Shown piece after piece: positions 25,788-34,497 of a stretch of DNA of 64,000 nt. Source of the DNA: G965250275 sp965250275 (lineage in GTDB: Bacteria; Pseudomonadota; Alphaproteobacteria; Rhodobacterales; Rhodobacteraceae). Each line of letters starts with the position of its first letter. Position 1 is the first letter of the stretch. The position numbers were made by a program, and so were the translations under genes. Under the pieces are notes generated by a model. It was not told where the DNA came from and did not search any database. It saw only the letters and a list, made by a program, of their open reading frames with translations. The stretch covers positions 2,542,001-2,606,000 of the forward strand of contig OZ252297.1 in assembly GCA_965250275.1 (NCBI GenBank), written 5' to 3'.

Positions 25788-28523
25788 TTGAGCGACACGC
25801 CAGAACCTCCTGAGAACATGGATGAAACACCGCCAGAACGGCCCGCCTACGACGGTCCGGTGGTGTCCATCGAGCATGAAATGCGCACGTCCTACCTGGA
25901 CTACGCGATGTCCGTCATCGTTTCACGGGCGATCCCGGACTTGCGGGACGGGCTGAAGCCGGTGCACCGGCGCATTCTCTACGCGATGCATGAGACCGGC
26001 AACTCGCATGATAAACCGTACCGGAAGTCCGCGCGTCCGGTCGGCGATGTGATGGGTAAGTATCACCCACATGGCGATGGTGCGATCTATGATGCCCTGG
26101 TGCGGATGGCACAGGACTTCTCGATGTCCCTGCCCTTGCTCGACGGCCAGGGCAATTTCGGTTCGATGGATGGCGATAACCCGGCTGCCATGCGTTATAC
26201 CGAAGTGCGGATGGACAAACCGGCCGGCTACCTGTTGGCCGATATCGACAAAGAAACCGTCGACTTTCAGGACAACTACGACGGCAAGGACAAAGAACCC
26301 ACGGTTCTGCCCTCGCGCTTCCCAAACATGCTGGTCAACGGAGCTGGCGGGATTGCCGTTGGCATGGCCACCAATATCCCGCCGCACAACCTCGGCGAAG
26401 TGGTGGATGCCACACTGGCGCTTATCGACGATCCGGATCTGACCAGCGAGCAACTGATCGAATGTGTTCCCGGCCCGGATTTTCCCACCGGTGGGGTCAT
26501 GCTGGGCCGTTCCGGGGCGCGCAAAGCCTATCTGGAAGGCCGCGGCAGCGTGATCATTCGCGCCAAAACGCGCGTCGAAGAGCTGCGCAAGGATCGTTTT
26601 GCCATCATCGTTGACGAAATCCCCTACCAGGTGAACAAGTCCACGATGATCGAGAAGATCGCCGAGGCTGTGCGGGAGAAGCGTATCGAAGGCGTCAGTC
26701 ATGTGCAGGACGAATCCGATCGCAACGGCGTGCGGGTGGTCATCGAGCTGAAGCGTGATGCAACGGCGGAAGTTGTTCTCAATCAGCTCTACCGGTTCTC
26801 GCCCATGCAGACCCATTTTGGGTGCAACATGCTGGCGCTGAACGGCGGGCGTCCCGAACAGCTGACATTGCGGCGGTTCCTGACCTCCTTTATCGACTTC
26901 CGCGAAGACGTTGTGGCGCGGCGCACCGCCTTTGACCTGCGTAAGGCCCGCGAGCGGTCCCATGTGCTGTGCGGGCTTGCCGTTGCCGTATCGAACGTGG
27001 ATGAAGTGGTGGCCACGATCCGCAGCAGCGCCGATGCGCCGGAGGCGCGTGAGAAGCTCATGACGCGGCGCTGGCCAGCCGCGGACATCGCCGGATACAT
27101 TCAGCTGATCGACGATCCGACCCATCGGATGAATGAGGATGGCACCTATAACCTGAGCGAGACACAGGCCCGCGCCATCCTTGAACTGCGGCTGCAGCGC
27201 CTGACACAGATCGGTGTCAAGGAAGTCACCGACGAGCTTGAAGAACTGGCCGGTAAGATCAAGGAGTACCTTGAGATTCTGGGCAGCCGCGACCGGATCA
27301 TGCAGATCATCGGCGACGAGCTGCGCGAGGTCCGCGAACAGTTCGCGGTCGATCGCCGTACCGAAATCGTCGAGTGGTCCGGCGACATGGAAGACGAGGA
27401 CCTGATCGAGCGTGAGGACATGGTGGTGACCGTGACCTCCGAGGGGTACATCAAACGGACTCCGCTTGCCGATTTTCGCTCGCAGCGCCGCGGCGGCAAA
27501 GGTCTGGCTGGTATGCAGACCAAAGAAGAGGACGTTGTCACAACCCTCTTCGTGGCCAACACCCATACACAGCTTTTGTTCTTCACCACCGATGGCATGG
27601 TTTACAAACTCAAAACTTGGCGCCTGCCGCAGGGCGGTCGCACCGCCAAAGGCAAGGCCGTTGTAAACATCCTGCCCATTCCCTCCGGTGTCAGTATCGC
27701 GGCGATCATGCCGGTGGATGTGCCCGAGGACGACTGGGCAGATCTGCAGATTTTCTTTGCCACCAGTGCCGGTGACGTGCGGCGCAACGCGCTGTCCGAT
27801 TTCACCAACGTCAAACGAAACGGCAAGATCGCCATGAAGCTGCCCGATGGCGTCGAGCTTGTGAATGCGCGCATCTGTTCTGAGGATGACGACGTGATGC
27901 TGGTCACGAACTCTGGCCGGGCAATTCGCTTTTCGACAACCGATGTCCGGGTCTTTAAAGGGCGCGACAGCACAGGCGTGCGCGGCATCCGGCTGAGCAA
28001 CGGGGATCGCGTGGTGTCGATGTCTGTGATCCGGCATTTCGAGGCCACTTCCGATGAACGGGTGGCTTATCTCAAGATGCGCAGGGCCGTGGCCGGGCTG
28101 GCCGATGAGGCAGAATTGTCGGACGAAGAAGAAGGCGACGCCATGGCCACGATCAGTCAGGACCGGTATGCCGAAATGTCGGCCGCCGAAAACCTGATCC
28201 TGACCATCAGTGCCCGTGGTACCGGCAAACTAAGTTCATCGCACGACTACCCGGTGCGCGGACGCGGCGGCATGGGCGTCGCAGCCATGGACAAAGCGAT
28301 GCGCGGTGGGCCGCTGGTGGCGTCCTTCCCGGTCGAGTTGGATGACCAGATCATGCTGGCAACCTCGAAAGGACAGTCCATCCGGGTGCCAGTGGAGGGG
28401 ATTTCCTTCCGCTCACGCAGCGCCGGCGGGGTCAAGGTCTTCGACACAGGTGCGGGCGAAGAGGTCGTCAGCGTCGCCTGGATTGCCGATCAGGGCAGCG
28501 AGGACGAGGAGTTCGAAGACTAA
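25788..28523 (+). CDS. gyrA: DNA gyrase subunit A
   Basis: A 911-residue subunit that cuts and rejoins DNA with active-site Tyr137 (AAMRYTEV). The winged-helix/tower part is followed by a C-terminal beta-pinwheel containing the GyrA box QRRGGKG. In the quinolone-determining region the residue equivalent to E. coli Ser83 is Gly98 (HPHGDGAIYD), while the Asp87 equivalent (Asp102) is kept. The start is TTG at 25788 (MSDTPEPPENMDE); an in-frame ATG ten codons later lacks a better ribosome site. The C terminus is acidic. It is the only gyrase gene in the window. Confidence 0.97.
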   Translation: MSDTPEPPENMDETPPERPAYDGPVVSIEHEMRTSYLDYAMSVIVSRAIPDLRDGLKPVHRRILYAMHETGNSHDKPYRKSARPVGDVMGKYHPHGDGAIYDALVRMAQDFSMSLPLLDGQGNFGSMDGDNPAAMRYTEVRMDKPAGYLLADIDKETVDFQDNYDGKDKEPTVLPSRFPNMLVNGAGGIAVGMATNIPPHNLGEVVDATLALIDDPDLTSEQLIECVPGPDFPTGGVMLGRSGARKAYLEGRGSVIIRAKTRVEELRKDRFAIIVDEIPYQVNKSTMIEKIAEAVREKRIEGVSHVQDESDRNGVRVVIELKRDATAEVVLNQLYRFSPMQTHFGCNMLALNGGRPEQLTLRRFLTSFIDFREDVVARRTAFDLRKARERSHVLCGLAVAVSNVDEVVATIRSSADAPEAREKLMTRRWPAADIAGYIQLIDDPTHRMNEDGTYNLSETQARAILELRLQRLTQIGVKEVTDELEELAGKIKEYLEILGSRDRIMQIIGDELREVREQFAVDRRTEIVEWSGDMEDEDLIEREDMVVTVTSEGYIKRTPLADFRSQRRGGKGLAGMQTKEEDVVTTLFVANTHTQLLFFTTDGMVYKLKTWRLPQGGRTAKGKAVVNILPIPSGVSIAAIMPVDVPEDDWADLQIFFATSAGDVRRNALSDFTNVKRNGKIAMKLPDGVELVNARICSEDDDVMLVTNSGRAIRFSTTDVRVFKGRDSTGVRGIRLSNGDRVVSMSVIRHFEATSDERVAYLKMRRAVAGLADEAELSDEEEGDAMATISQDRYAEMSAAENLILTISARGTGKLSSSHDYPVRGRGGMGVAAMDKAMRGGPLVASFPVELDDQIMLATSKGQSIRVPVEGISFRSRSAGGVKVFDTGAGEEVVSVAWIADQGSEDEEFED

Positions 28524-28534
28524 ATCAACGGTGT

Positions 28535-28551
28535 GCGGGGCAAGCCCCCGC
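28535..28551. terminator. G+C-rich hairpin after gyrA
   Basis: Perfect 6-bp stem GCGGGG/CCCCGC with a five-base loop, 11 bases after the gyrA stop and just beyond the stop of a minus-strand small ORF. There is no T run, so efficiency is doubtful. Confidence 0.35.
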
Positions 28552-28553
28552 GC

Positions 28554-28679
28554 TCACCAGGCCGCCAAGAAGACGGCGCTTTGGATGGGTTTGGCTGTTG
28601 TGGACGAGCCAGGTTGCCCGGACATCGCCGGTGCAATCACATAGCCCAAAAACAGCACACACATTAGCAAGGCACGCAT
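28554..28679 (-). CDS. Possible 41-residue hydrophobic small protein
   Basis: A 41-codon minus-strand ORF starting ATG at 28679, with GGGGA seven bases upstream. It begins with a short basic N terminus and a hydrophobic run (MRALLMCVLFLGYVIAPAMS), then a polar Ser/Thr-rich middle and ends FLAAW. This could be a secreted peptide or a small membrane protein. No family is recognised. It occupies part of the 484-base gyrA-porin gap. Confidence 0.35.
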   Translation of the reverse strand: MRALLMCVLFLGYVIAPAMSGQPGSSTTAKPIQSAVFLAAW

Positions 28680-29007
28680 AGATCTTTCCCCAAAAAGCAG
28701 ACGGGCCCCAAGAAACGGTGCATATGAGGCAAGAATGCGGCCAGTTTGCGTTCAAATTCTTGCAGTGTGATTAACAACACGGTTCTCAGATGGCGCCTCA
28801 GCCACAGCCCAACTGCGCCTGGTTGTTGCCTTAGCTGCCACAATGCCGAACGAAAGTGCTCCAAAACTCTATCAACCGCTTGAATTGTTTGCTTGATGGC
28901 AATGCAGTTTGCGCTGCGCCCGCGGCAATCTGCTGTCACTGCGGTGCAAACAACGTCGGCTAAGGTCGGGGAAAGACTTGGAATCACGGGACCCAGGATA
29001 CATCACT
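28680..29007. other. Gene-free stretch upstream of the porin
   Basis: About 330 bases with lower G+C than the flanking genes and no credible ORF or RNA. It presumably carries the porin promoter. AGGA lies about ten bases before the porin ATG. Confidence 0.4.
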
Positions 29008-30114
29008 ATGCGACTAGGTTTGATCTTGGGCATCGCGGCCGTTGGCTGCGGTTCTGTGGCTTCCGCGGAATTGAAAGATGTCGATTTGGGAGGCGGATAT
29101 GTGTTTGCCCCCTATGGGCACCTGCATGGAGCCTTTCAGTCTTTCGACGATGGCCAGGAGACCACACAAAACCTTGTCGATGTCTCCACAAGTATCAGTC
29201 GGTTTGGATTCTACATAGAACCGGCAAATTCCGATCTAGGGCTTTCATTTCAGTTTGAATCCAGCCTGGGGTTTCGTCCGTCGAGCAGTGTCAGTCAGGT
29301 TTTCACGCCCAAAGCCTGGGACTGGACCAAGCGCAACCTCAGGCAGGTGCAGTTCATCCACAATTCACGGTTTGGAACTCTGCGCTTGGGCCAGGGCAGC
29401 ATGCCGCTCGACTCCGCCGCAGAAGTGGATTTGGGTGGCTACAACAACGTGGCCAAGTCGAACCTTGCGGAAGGATACGGATCGTACCTCTTTCGCGACA
29501 GTTCCGGCGCGCTCACCAATCTGGACATTGGCGATACCTTCGACAACTTCGATGGGGACCGCCGCATGCGCGTGCGCTTCGATACGGCCCCAGTGGCGGG
29601 GTTCTCGCTTTCGGTTGGCTACGGGATCGAAGTGCTGAAGTCGGGAGACGACAACGACTACTATGACGTGGCGCTCCGTTACAGCAACACGTTCGGTCGT
29701 CTGAAGGTCTCCGGCGCAGTGGGAAGTTCATGGGCGGACAGTCCCACGTCGGTTGATCGCGCGACGGTGGGTTCCTTCGGTGTGTTGGATCAGAACACCG
29801 GTCTGAACCTCACCATTGCCGCAGGGCAGGACGCGTCCGGGACCGAACCTCATTACGTCTACCTCCGGGCCGGATGGAATCGCGCAATCTGGTCGATCGG
29901 AGAGTCGAAGATCGCTTTGGAATACTTTGACGGATCGGACTACAACACGACCGGTTCTGCATCCGAGATGTGGGGCATTGCCCTGCTTCAGGAGGTGGAT
30001 GACCTGAATTTGGAAGTTTATGCCGGGTACCGCGAATTCGCGTATACCGATCTTACACCCGTTACGTATCTGGACGCCGAAGGTGTGCAGATCGGCGCGC
30101 GCTGGAAGTTTTAA
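29008..30114 (+). CDS. Outer-membrane porin
   Basis: A 368-residue beta-barrel protein. The signal peptide runs from MRLGLILG to about VASA (residue 20). After it the protein alternates short amphipathic strands with turns, with SRFGFYIEPANSDLGLSFQF-type strands early on and a final strand ending in Trp-Lys-Phe. A C-terminal aromatic residue is the usual signal for barrel assembly. It should form a diffusion pore; the selectivity is unknown. The chosen ATG (29008) is 33 codons inside a longer frame because it begins the signal peptide. Confidence 0.8.
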   Translation: MRLGLILGIAAVGCGSVASAELKDVDLGGGYVFAPYGHLHGAFQSFDDGQETTQNLVDVSTSISRFGFYIEPANSDLGLSFQFESSLGFRPSSSVSQVFTPKAWDWTKRNLRQVQFIHNSRFGTLRLGQGSMPLDSAAEVDLGGYNNVAKSNLAEGYGSYLFRDSSGALTNLDIGDTFDNFDGDRRMRVRFDTAPVAGFSLSVGYGIEVLKSGDDNDYYDVALRYSNTFGRLKVSGAVGSSWADSPTSVDRATVGSFGVLDQNTGLNLTIAAGQDASGTEPHYVYLRAGWNRAIWSIGESKIALEYFDGSDYNTTGSASEMWGIALLQEVDDLNLEVYAGYREFAYTDLTPVTYLDAEGVQIGARWKF

Positions 30115-30311
30115 GTCCTTTTCGCGCACACCCGGCGCCGACCGATGTGGCCGGCAGGACCACCTGACCGGCCGATGCACGAGGTGGTGCGCCCTCCCCT
30201 GCCCCTGGGCCTAGCGATCGCCTCCGAAAAGCTTCAAACGCAGGTGCGTGGTCGGCGGTCCTTGTCAGTTAAGCTTCACAGGTTGGGTCGCCGGGCCGAA
30301 TAATACCGCCG
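30115..30311. other. Gap between porin and M32 carboxypeptidase
   Basis: Convergent 197-base gap. I see no gene, RNA or clear terminator in it. Confidence 0.3.
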
Positions 30312-31781
30312 CTAGAGATCGTATATCTCACCAAACTTCCGTTCCAGATAGTTCAGCAAGGGCACTTCGGACGGGGCGGCGCCACTGGCGCGTTCAATGA
30401 TCTCGCGTGGCAGGTACAAGCCGCCAAATTGCTGCAGGTTGTCACGCAGCCACCCGGTGGCGCCTGACGTATCGCCCTTGGCAAGCTGATCCGACAGGTC
30501 GGGAACAGCGGACTGAAGAGTTTCGAAAAGGCAACCGGCGTACACGTTGCCAAGCGCATAAGTTGGGAAATACCCAAACAGCCCCACGGACCAGTGCACA
30601 TCCTGCAAACACCCGTTCGAAGGCTTGTCTACAACCTGATCGAAATCTGCGGCAAACCTGTCGTTCCATGCCGCCTCAAGGTCGGCAACGCCCAGATCTC
30701 CGGCCATCAGCGCCCGCTCCAAATCAAAGCGCAGCATAATGTGCAGGTTATACTGCACTTCGTCCGCTTCGGTCCGGATGTACCCGCCATGCACGCGGTT
30801 CACGGTGGCATAAAAGGCGTCCGTGTTTGGCACGCCAAAATCTCCGAATGCATCCTTCATCTGATCGAACAACCAGCCTGTGAAGGACCTGCCGCGCCCA
30901 ATCTGGTTTTCATAGATACGGCTCTGGCTTTCGTGCACGCCCATCGACACACCGTGCCCAAGCGGCGTCAGCGCAAACTCGGGGTCAATCCCTTGTTCAT
31001 AAGCCGCGTGTCCAACTTCGTGGATGGTCGAGTAAAAGCAGTTGAAGGGATCCGTCGCGCTGGTCCGTGTCGTGATCCGAACGTCTGAGCCGCTGCCCGA
31101 GCTGAACGGGTGCACGGCCTTGTCCACCCGTCCCCTGTTCATGTCATAGCCGAACGTGCGGGCCAGTTGACGCGAGAGTTTCATCTGCGCCGTTTCGTCG
31201 AATGTACCTGTCAGCGAAGCGGGCGCTGGTTTGTCCAGTACCGCCTGACGCAACGCCACCAGCCGCGGGCGCATGGCGTCAAAAATCGTTGCGATTTCAG
31301 CGCCTGTCGTACCGGGCTCGTAGTCTTCCAGCATTGCATCGTAAATGTCGCCGCCAGCGGCAAGGGCCTGACCCTCTTCGCGTTTCAGACCAACCACTTC
31401 GTCGAGAACTGGCAGAAACCCCGAGACGTCCTCGTCTTCGCGTGCAGCGGCCCACTTCCCCTGTGCCTCGGAGGTCACTTGCGCAATCCGTTTGGCAAGA
31501 TCTGCCGGCACCTTCTGCGCCCGGTCATAGGCACGCCGGATTTCACGCAACTGCGCTGCACCGGCGGCATCTGGCGCCTCTGCTTTATCGAGCCACGCGC
31601 CCACCTCAGGTGCGGACTTGCGGGCGTGCAGCACTGCTTCGATGGCGGCCCTCTCCTGCCCTCGTTGGGCAGACGCGCCGCGTGGCATGACCGTTTCCTG
31701 ATCCCACCCCAGTCGACCCGCAATCTCGCCAAGGGCCGACGTTTCTTTCTGGTAGGCCATCAGGTCTTCATATGCGCTCAT
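30312..31781 (-). CDS. Carboxypeptidase Taq, M32 family metallopeptidase
   Basis: A 489-residue zinc carboxypeptidase removing C-terminal residues from peptides in the cytoplasm. The HEVGH zinc motif lies at about residues 255-259, with the downstream HESQSR carrying the third ligand and the family block TEADEVQYNLHIMLRF. The ATG at 31781 overlaps the ctaA stop as ATGA, and AGGAAC lies about six bases upstream, inside the end of ctaA. It is therefore probably translated from the ctaA transcript. Confidence 0.93.
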   Translation of the reverse strand: MSAYEDLMAYQKETSALGEIAGRLGWDQETVMPRGASAQRGQERAAIEAVLHARKSAPEVGAWLDKAEAPDAAGAAQLREIRRAYDRAQKVPADLAKRIAQVTSEAQGKWAAAREDEDVSGFLPVLDEVVGLKREEGQALAAGGDIYDAMLEDYEPGTTGAEIATIFDAMRPRLVALRQAVLDKPAPASLTGTFDETAQMKLSRQLARTFGYDMNRGRVDKAVHPFSSGSGSDVRITTRTSATDPFNCFYSTIHEVGHAAYEQGIDPEFALTPLGHGVSMGVHESQSRIYENQIGRGRSFTGWLFDQMKDAFGDFGVPNTDAFYATVNRVHGGYIRTEADEVQYNLHIMLRFDLERALMAGDLGVADLEAAWNDRFAADFDQVVDKPSNGCLQDVHWSVGLFGYFPTYALGNVYAGCLFETLQSAVPDLSDQLAKGDTSGATGWLRDNLQQFGGLYLPREIIERASGAAPSEVPLLNYLERKFGEIYDL

Positions 31782-32932
31782 GCGACAGTTCCTTTTAACG
31801 AGGTGGCAATGGGGTATGCGCTCAGGAATCTGGCGCGCAGTATGGCGACCCACAAAACGATGGCCAGAATCTGGTGTGTTATGGCGATTTGCCATGGTGC
31901 CGCGTACAGAACGGTCACGACGCCAACGCAAATCTGGACCAGCAGAACCGCAAACATCAGGTGAAAGGCCCGCTGAGTCTGCGGATGCGCACTGCGGCGC
32001 CCCCGCAACCAAACCATGACGCCAAACGCCAGCAGAAGATAACCGGTGATGCGGTGGATGAATTGAACGAGGCCGGGGCTTTCGAAGAAGTTCCTCCAGA
32101 CTGGTTCAAACACCAATGCACTGGCCGGAAAGACCTGACCGCCCATCAATGGCCAGTCGGTGTAGCTGCGCCCTGCATCAATGCCCGCGACCAAAGCTCC
32201 GATCAGGATCTGTAGAAAGGCAAAGTGGAGCATCCCCGTCGACAAGCCAAAGAGCTTTGCTTCGCGCGCACGCCGCGCCTGCATCAAATCCCGCTCGCTG
32301 CGCCCCAGTTCGAGGACGTACCATGCAATCACGCCAAGAATGGCAAAGGCCAGACCCAGATGCACCGCCAACCTGTAGCTGGCCACGTCAACCATGCCTT
32401 CGCCCAGTGTGACCCCGGAGGCCACCATCCACCAGCCAACGGCCCCCTGCACGCCGCCCAGAACGCCGAGCAGGAACAGCCGCCCGGTCCAGCCGGTTGG
32501 GATATTGCGCGCGGCCAGAAATCCGAGAAACCCGACAGCCCAGACCAGACCAATCACCCGTCCCAGCTGCCGATGGCCCCACTCCCACCAGTAGATGACT
32601 TTGAAATCCTCAAGATCCATCCACTGGTTCTGAATGCGGAACTCATCAATCTGTTGATACTTTTCGAATTCCGACTGCCAGTCACTTGCCGACATCGGCG
32701 GAATTGCTCCGGTGATGGGACGCCACTCCGTGATACTCAACCCGGAATCGGTCAACCGGGTCAGGCCACCGACAACGATCATCACAACGACCAGCGCAAA
32801 AAGCACCATCAACCACAGCCGGATACCCCGACGTGCACCGCGGCGGCCGCGATCAATTGCGCCCGGCGCTGCGGTCGGCTCTGGTTTGCTGGCGTCGTCC
32901 ACCTCTTCAAAGATGCTGCGCTTGCCGCTCAT
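31778..32932 (-). CDS. ctaA: Heme A synthase CtaA/Cox15
   Basis: A 384-residue inner-membrane protein with about eight helices that oxidises heme O to heme A for aa3-type cytochrome oxidase. Markers are the GGLTRLTDSGLSITEWRPI segment after helix 1, WWEWGHRQLGR with a heme-axial His, and later FIHRITGY and ITHQILA histidine segments. The start at 32932 follows GAGGACGAC; the frame opens 41 codons earlier. Its stop overlaps the M32 carboxypeptidase start. trmJ lies upstream on the same strand. Confidence 0.95.
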   Translation of the reverse strand: MSGKRSIFEEVDDASKPEPTAAPGAIDRGRRGARRGIRLWLMVLFALVVVMIVVGGLTRLTDSGLSITEWRPITGAIPPMSASDWQSEFEKYQQIDEFRIQNQWMDLEDFKVIYWWEWGHRQLGRVIGLVWAVGFLGFLAARNIPTGWTGRLFLLGVLGGVQGAVGWWMVASGVTLGEGMVDVASYRLAVHLGLAFAILGVIAWYVLELGRSERDLMQARRAREAKLFGLSTGMLHFAFLQILIGALVAGIDAGRSYTDWPLMGGQVFPASALVFEPVWRNFFESPGLVQFIHRITGYLLLAFGVMVWLRGRRSAHPQTQRAFHLMFAVLLVQICVGVVTVLYAAPWQIAITHQILAIVLWVAILRARFLSAYPIATSLKGTVA

Positions 32933-32993
32933 GTCGTCCTCGTCTGCATTTGGGCCGCAACCTAGGACCCCGCGCCGGGGTCGTCCAGCCGCG

Positions 32994-33740
32994 TCACTCC
33001 TTGCGTGTGCTCCAACGGACCATCTGCCGCATGATCCCGTGCAGCATCTGCACATCCGCCCGCGTCAGCCGCATGCGGGACCACAAATTGCGCAGGTTGG
33101 TCTGCATGTTCTCGGCCTTGTCCGGGGGAAAGAAGAACCCCGCCTGATCCAATTGATCCTCGTAATGCTGCGCCAGCCGGTCGACATCCTCCGCCGTGGC
33201 CCAACCGGTCTTGCCTGGTTCGATTTGCTCTGCCAGTACAGTCTCGGTCTGCCTCCGCCATTCATAACTCGTCAAAAGCACGCATTGCGCCAGGTTGAGC
33301 GACGGAAAATCCGGATTCACCGGCACCGAGATGACCGCGTTTGCCCGCGCGACATCGTCGTTTTCGAGGCCAGCCCGTTCAGGACCAAAGAGAATGCCCA
33401 CACGTTCACCTTCCGCGATCTTCTGTGTCGCCAGAGCCATGGCCTGTTCCGGGCTGACCACCGGTTTCGTGAGACCTCGCGGGCGCGCCGTGGTGGCGAA
33501 CACAAACGTGCAGTCTGCCACGGCCTCAACCGTGTTTGTGGTCAGCAACGCCTGATCCAGCAAACGCCCGGCGCCGCTTGCCATGGCCATGGCACTCGGG
33601 TTCGGCCATCCGTCGCGTGGCGCCACGATCCGCAGACGGTCCAGCCCAAAGTTCCACATCGCGCGGGCTGCAGCACCGATGTTCTCGCCCATTTGCGGGC
33701 GCACAAGCACAAAGGCTGGCTGCGCATTGCTGTCAGGCAT
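32994..33740 (-). CDS. trmJ: tRNA 2'-O-methyltransferase, TrmJ/SPOUT family
   Basis: A 248-residue SPOUT methyltransferase. The N terminus FVLVRPQMGENIGAAARAMW and the knot motifs GILFGPERAGLEN and PSLNLAQCVLL are typical of TrmJ, which 2'-O-methylates position 32 of tRNAs. The C-terminal helical extension fits TrmJ rather than TrmL. GGAG lies six bases before the ATG. It is 61 bases upstream of ctaA and may be in the same transcript. Confidence 0.88.
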   Translation of the reverse strand: MPDSNAQPAFVLVRPQMGENIGAAARAMWNFGLDRLRIVAPRDGWPNPSAMAMASGAGRLLDQALLTTNTVEAVADCTFVFATTARPRGLTKPVVSPEQAMALATQKIAEGERVGILFGPERAGLENDDVARANAVISVPVNPDFPSLNLAQCVLLTSYEWRRQTETVLAEQIEPGKTGWATAEDVDRLAQHYEDQLDQAGFFFPPDKAENMQTNLRNLWSRMRLTRADVQMLHGIMRQMVRWSTRKE

Positions 33741-33873
33741 ACTTGTCTCCGTCAGATTGCGCCTCCTCTAGGCTGCGGATGCCATAGGGGCAAGGCCCGC
33801 AAACACCTAAAGGGTTGCATCATCGCGTCAAATCGCTAGAGCACCTGAAACAGCAAAGACGGAGAATTGGGTT

Positions 33874-34494
33874 ATGGACGCGCCAGAGCAGCCGCAGATT
33901 TACCTGATCTCTCCTGCGGTCTTCGATCTCAGCCAGTTCACGTCTCAGCTGACTGAGATCCTCGATGCGACCGAGATTGCCTGTGTGCGCCTGTCGATGA
34001 CCAGCCAGCAAGAAGACGAGATTTGCCGCGCTGCAGATGCTCTGCGTGAGGTGTGTCATGCGCGTGACGTGGCACTGGTGATCCGGGATCATGTTCAACT
34101 CGTCGGACGGCTGGGGCTGGATGGTGTTCATCTGGATGACGCCGCGCGATCGGTTCGCGCGGCGCGCAAGCTGCTTGGACCGGATGCGATCGTGGGCGCG
34201 TTTTGCGGCACATCGCGGCATGATGGGATGACGGCTGGAGAGGCCGGTGCCGATTACGTCAGTTTCGGCCCACTGACAGCATCACTTCTGGGTGATGGTC
34301 AGGTCGCGGATGCGGAGCTTTTCGAGTGGTGGTCGGAAATGATCGAGATTCCGGTCGTGGCCGAAGGTGAAGTGAGTGAAGATCGGGCCGCAGCGCTTTC
34401 TTCTTACACGGATTTCTTTGCCGTTGGGGATGAGATCTGGCGCCAGGCCGACCCGCTGGCTGCCTTGCGGAGCCTGCAGGCAGAGATGGCCTGA
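33874..34494 (+). CDS. ThiE/TenI-like TIM-barrel protein, divergent
   Basis: A 206-residue protein with the thiamine phosphate synthase fold. IRDHVQLVGRLGLDGVHLDD (69-89) and GTSRHD (112-117) correspond to the ThiE segments INDR...GVHL and G-S-H. ADYVSFGPLTAS (126-137) corresponds to the region before the pyrophosphate-binding Thr-Lys, but the Thr-Lys pair is missing, and VAEGEVSED replaces the usual GGI segment. Either the substrate differs or activity is lost. No other thiamine gene is near. It meets the HupE gene tail to tail with three bases between stops. Confidence 0.75.
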   Translation: MDAPEQPQIYLISPAVFDLSQFTSQLTEILDATEIACVRLSMTSQQEDEICRAADALREVCHARDVALVIRDHVQLVGRLGLDGVHLDDAARSVRAARKLLGPDAIVGAFCGTSRHDGMTAGEAGADYVSFGPLTASLLGDGQVADAELFEWWSEMIEIPVVAEGEVSEDRAAALSSYTDFFAVGDEIWRQADPLAALRSLQAEMA

Positions 34495-34497
34495 GCT

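Noticed and set aside
25923..28037. 704-codon minus-strand ORF opposite gyrA
   Set aside because: Antisense shadow of gyrA; His/Gln/Asp-rich without a recognisable fold.
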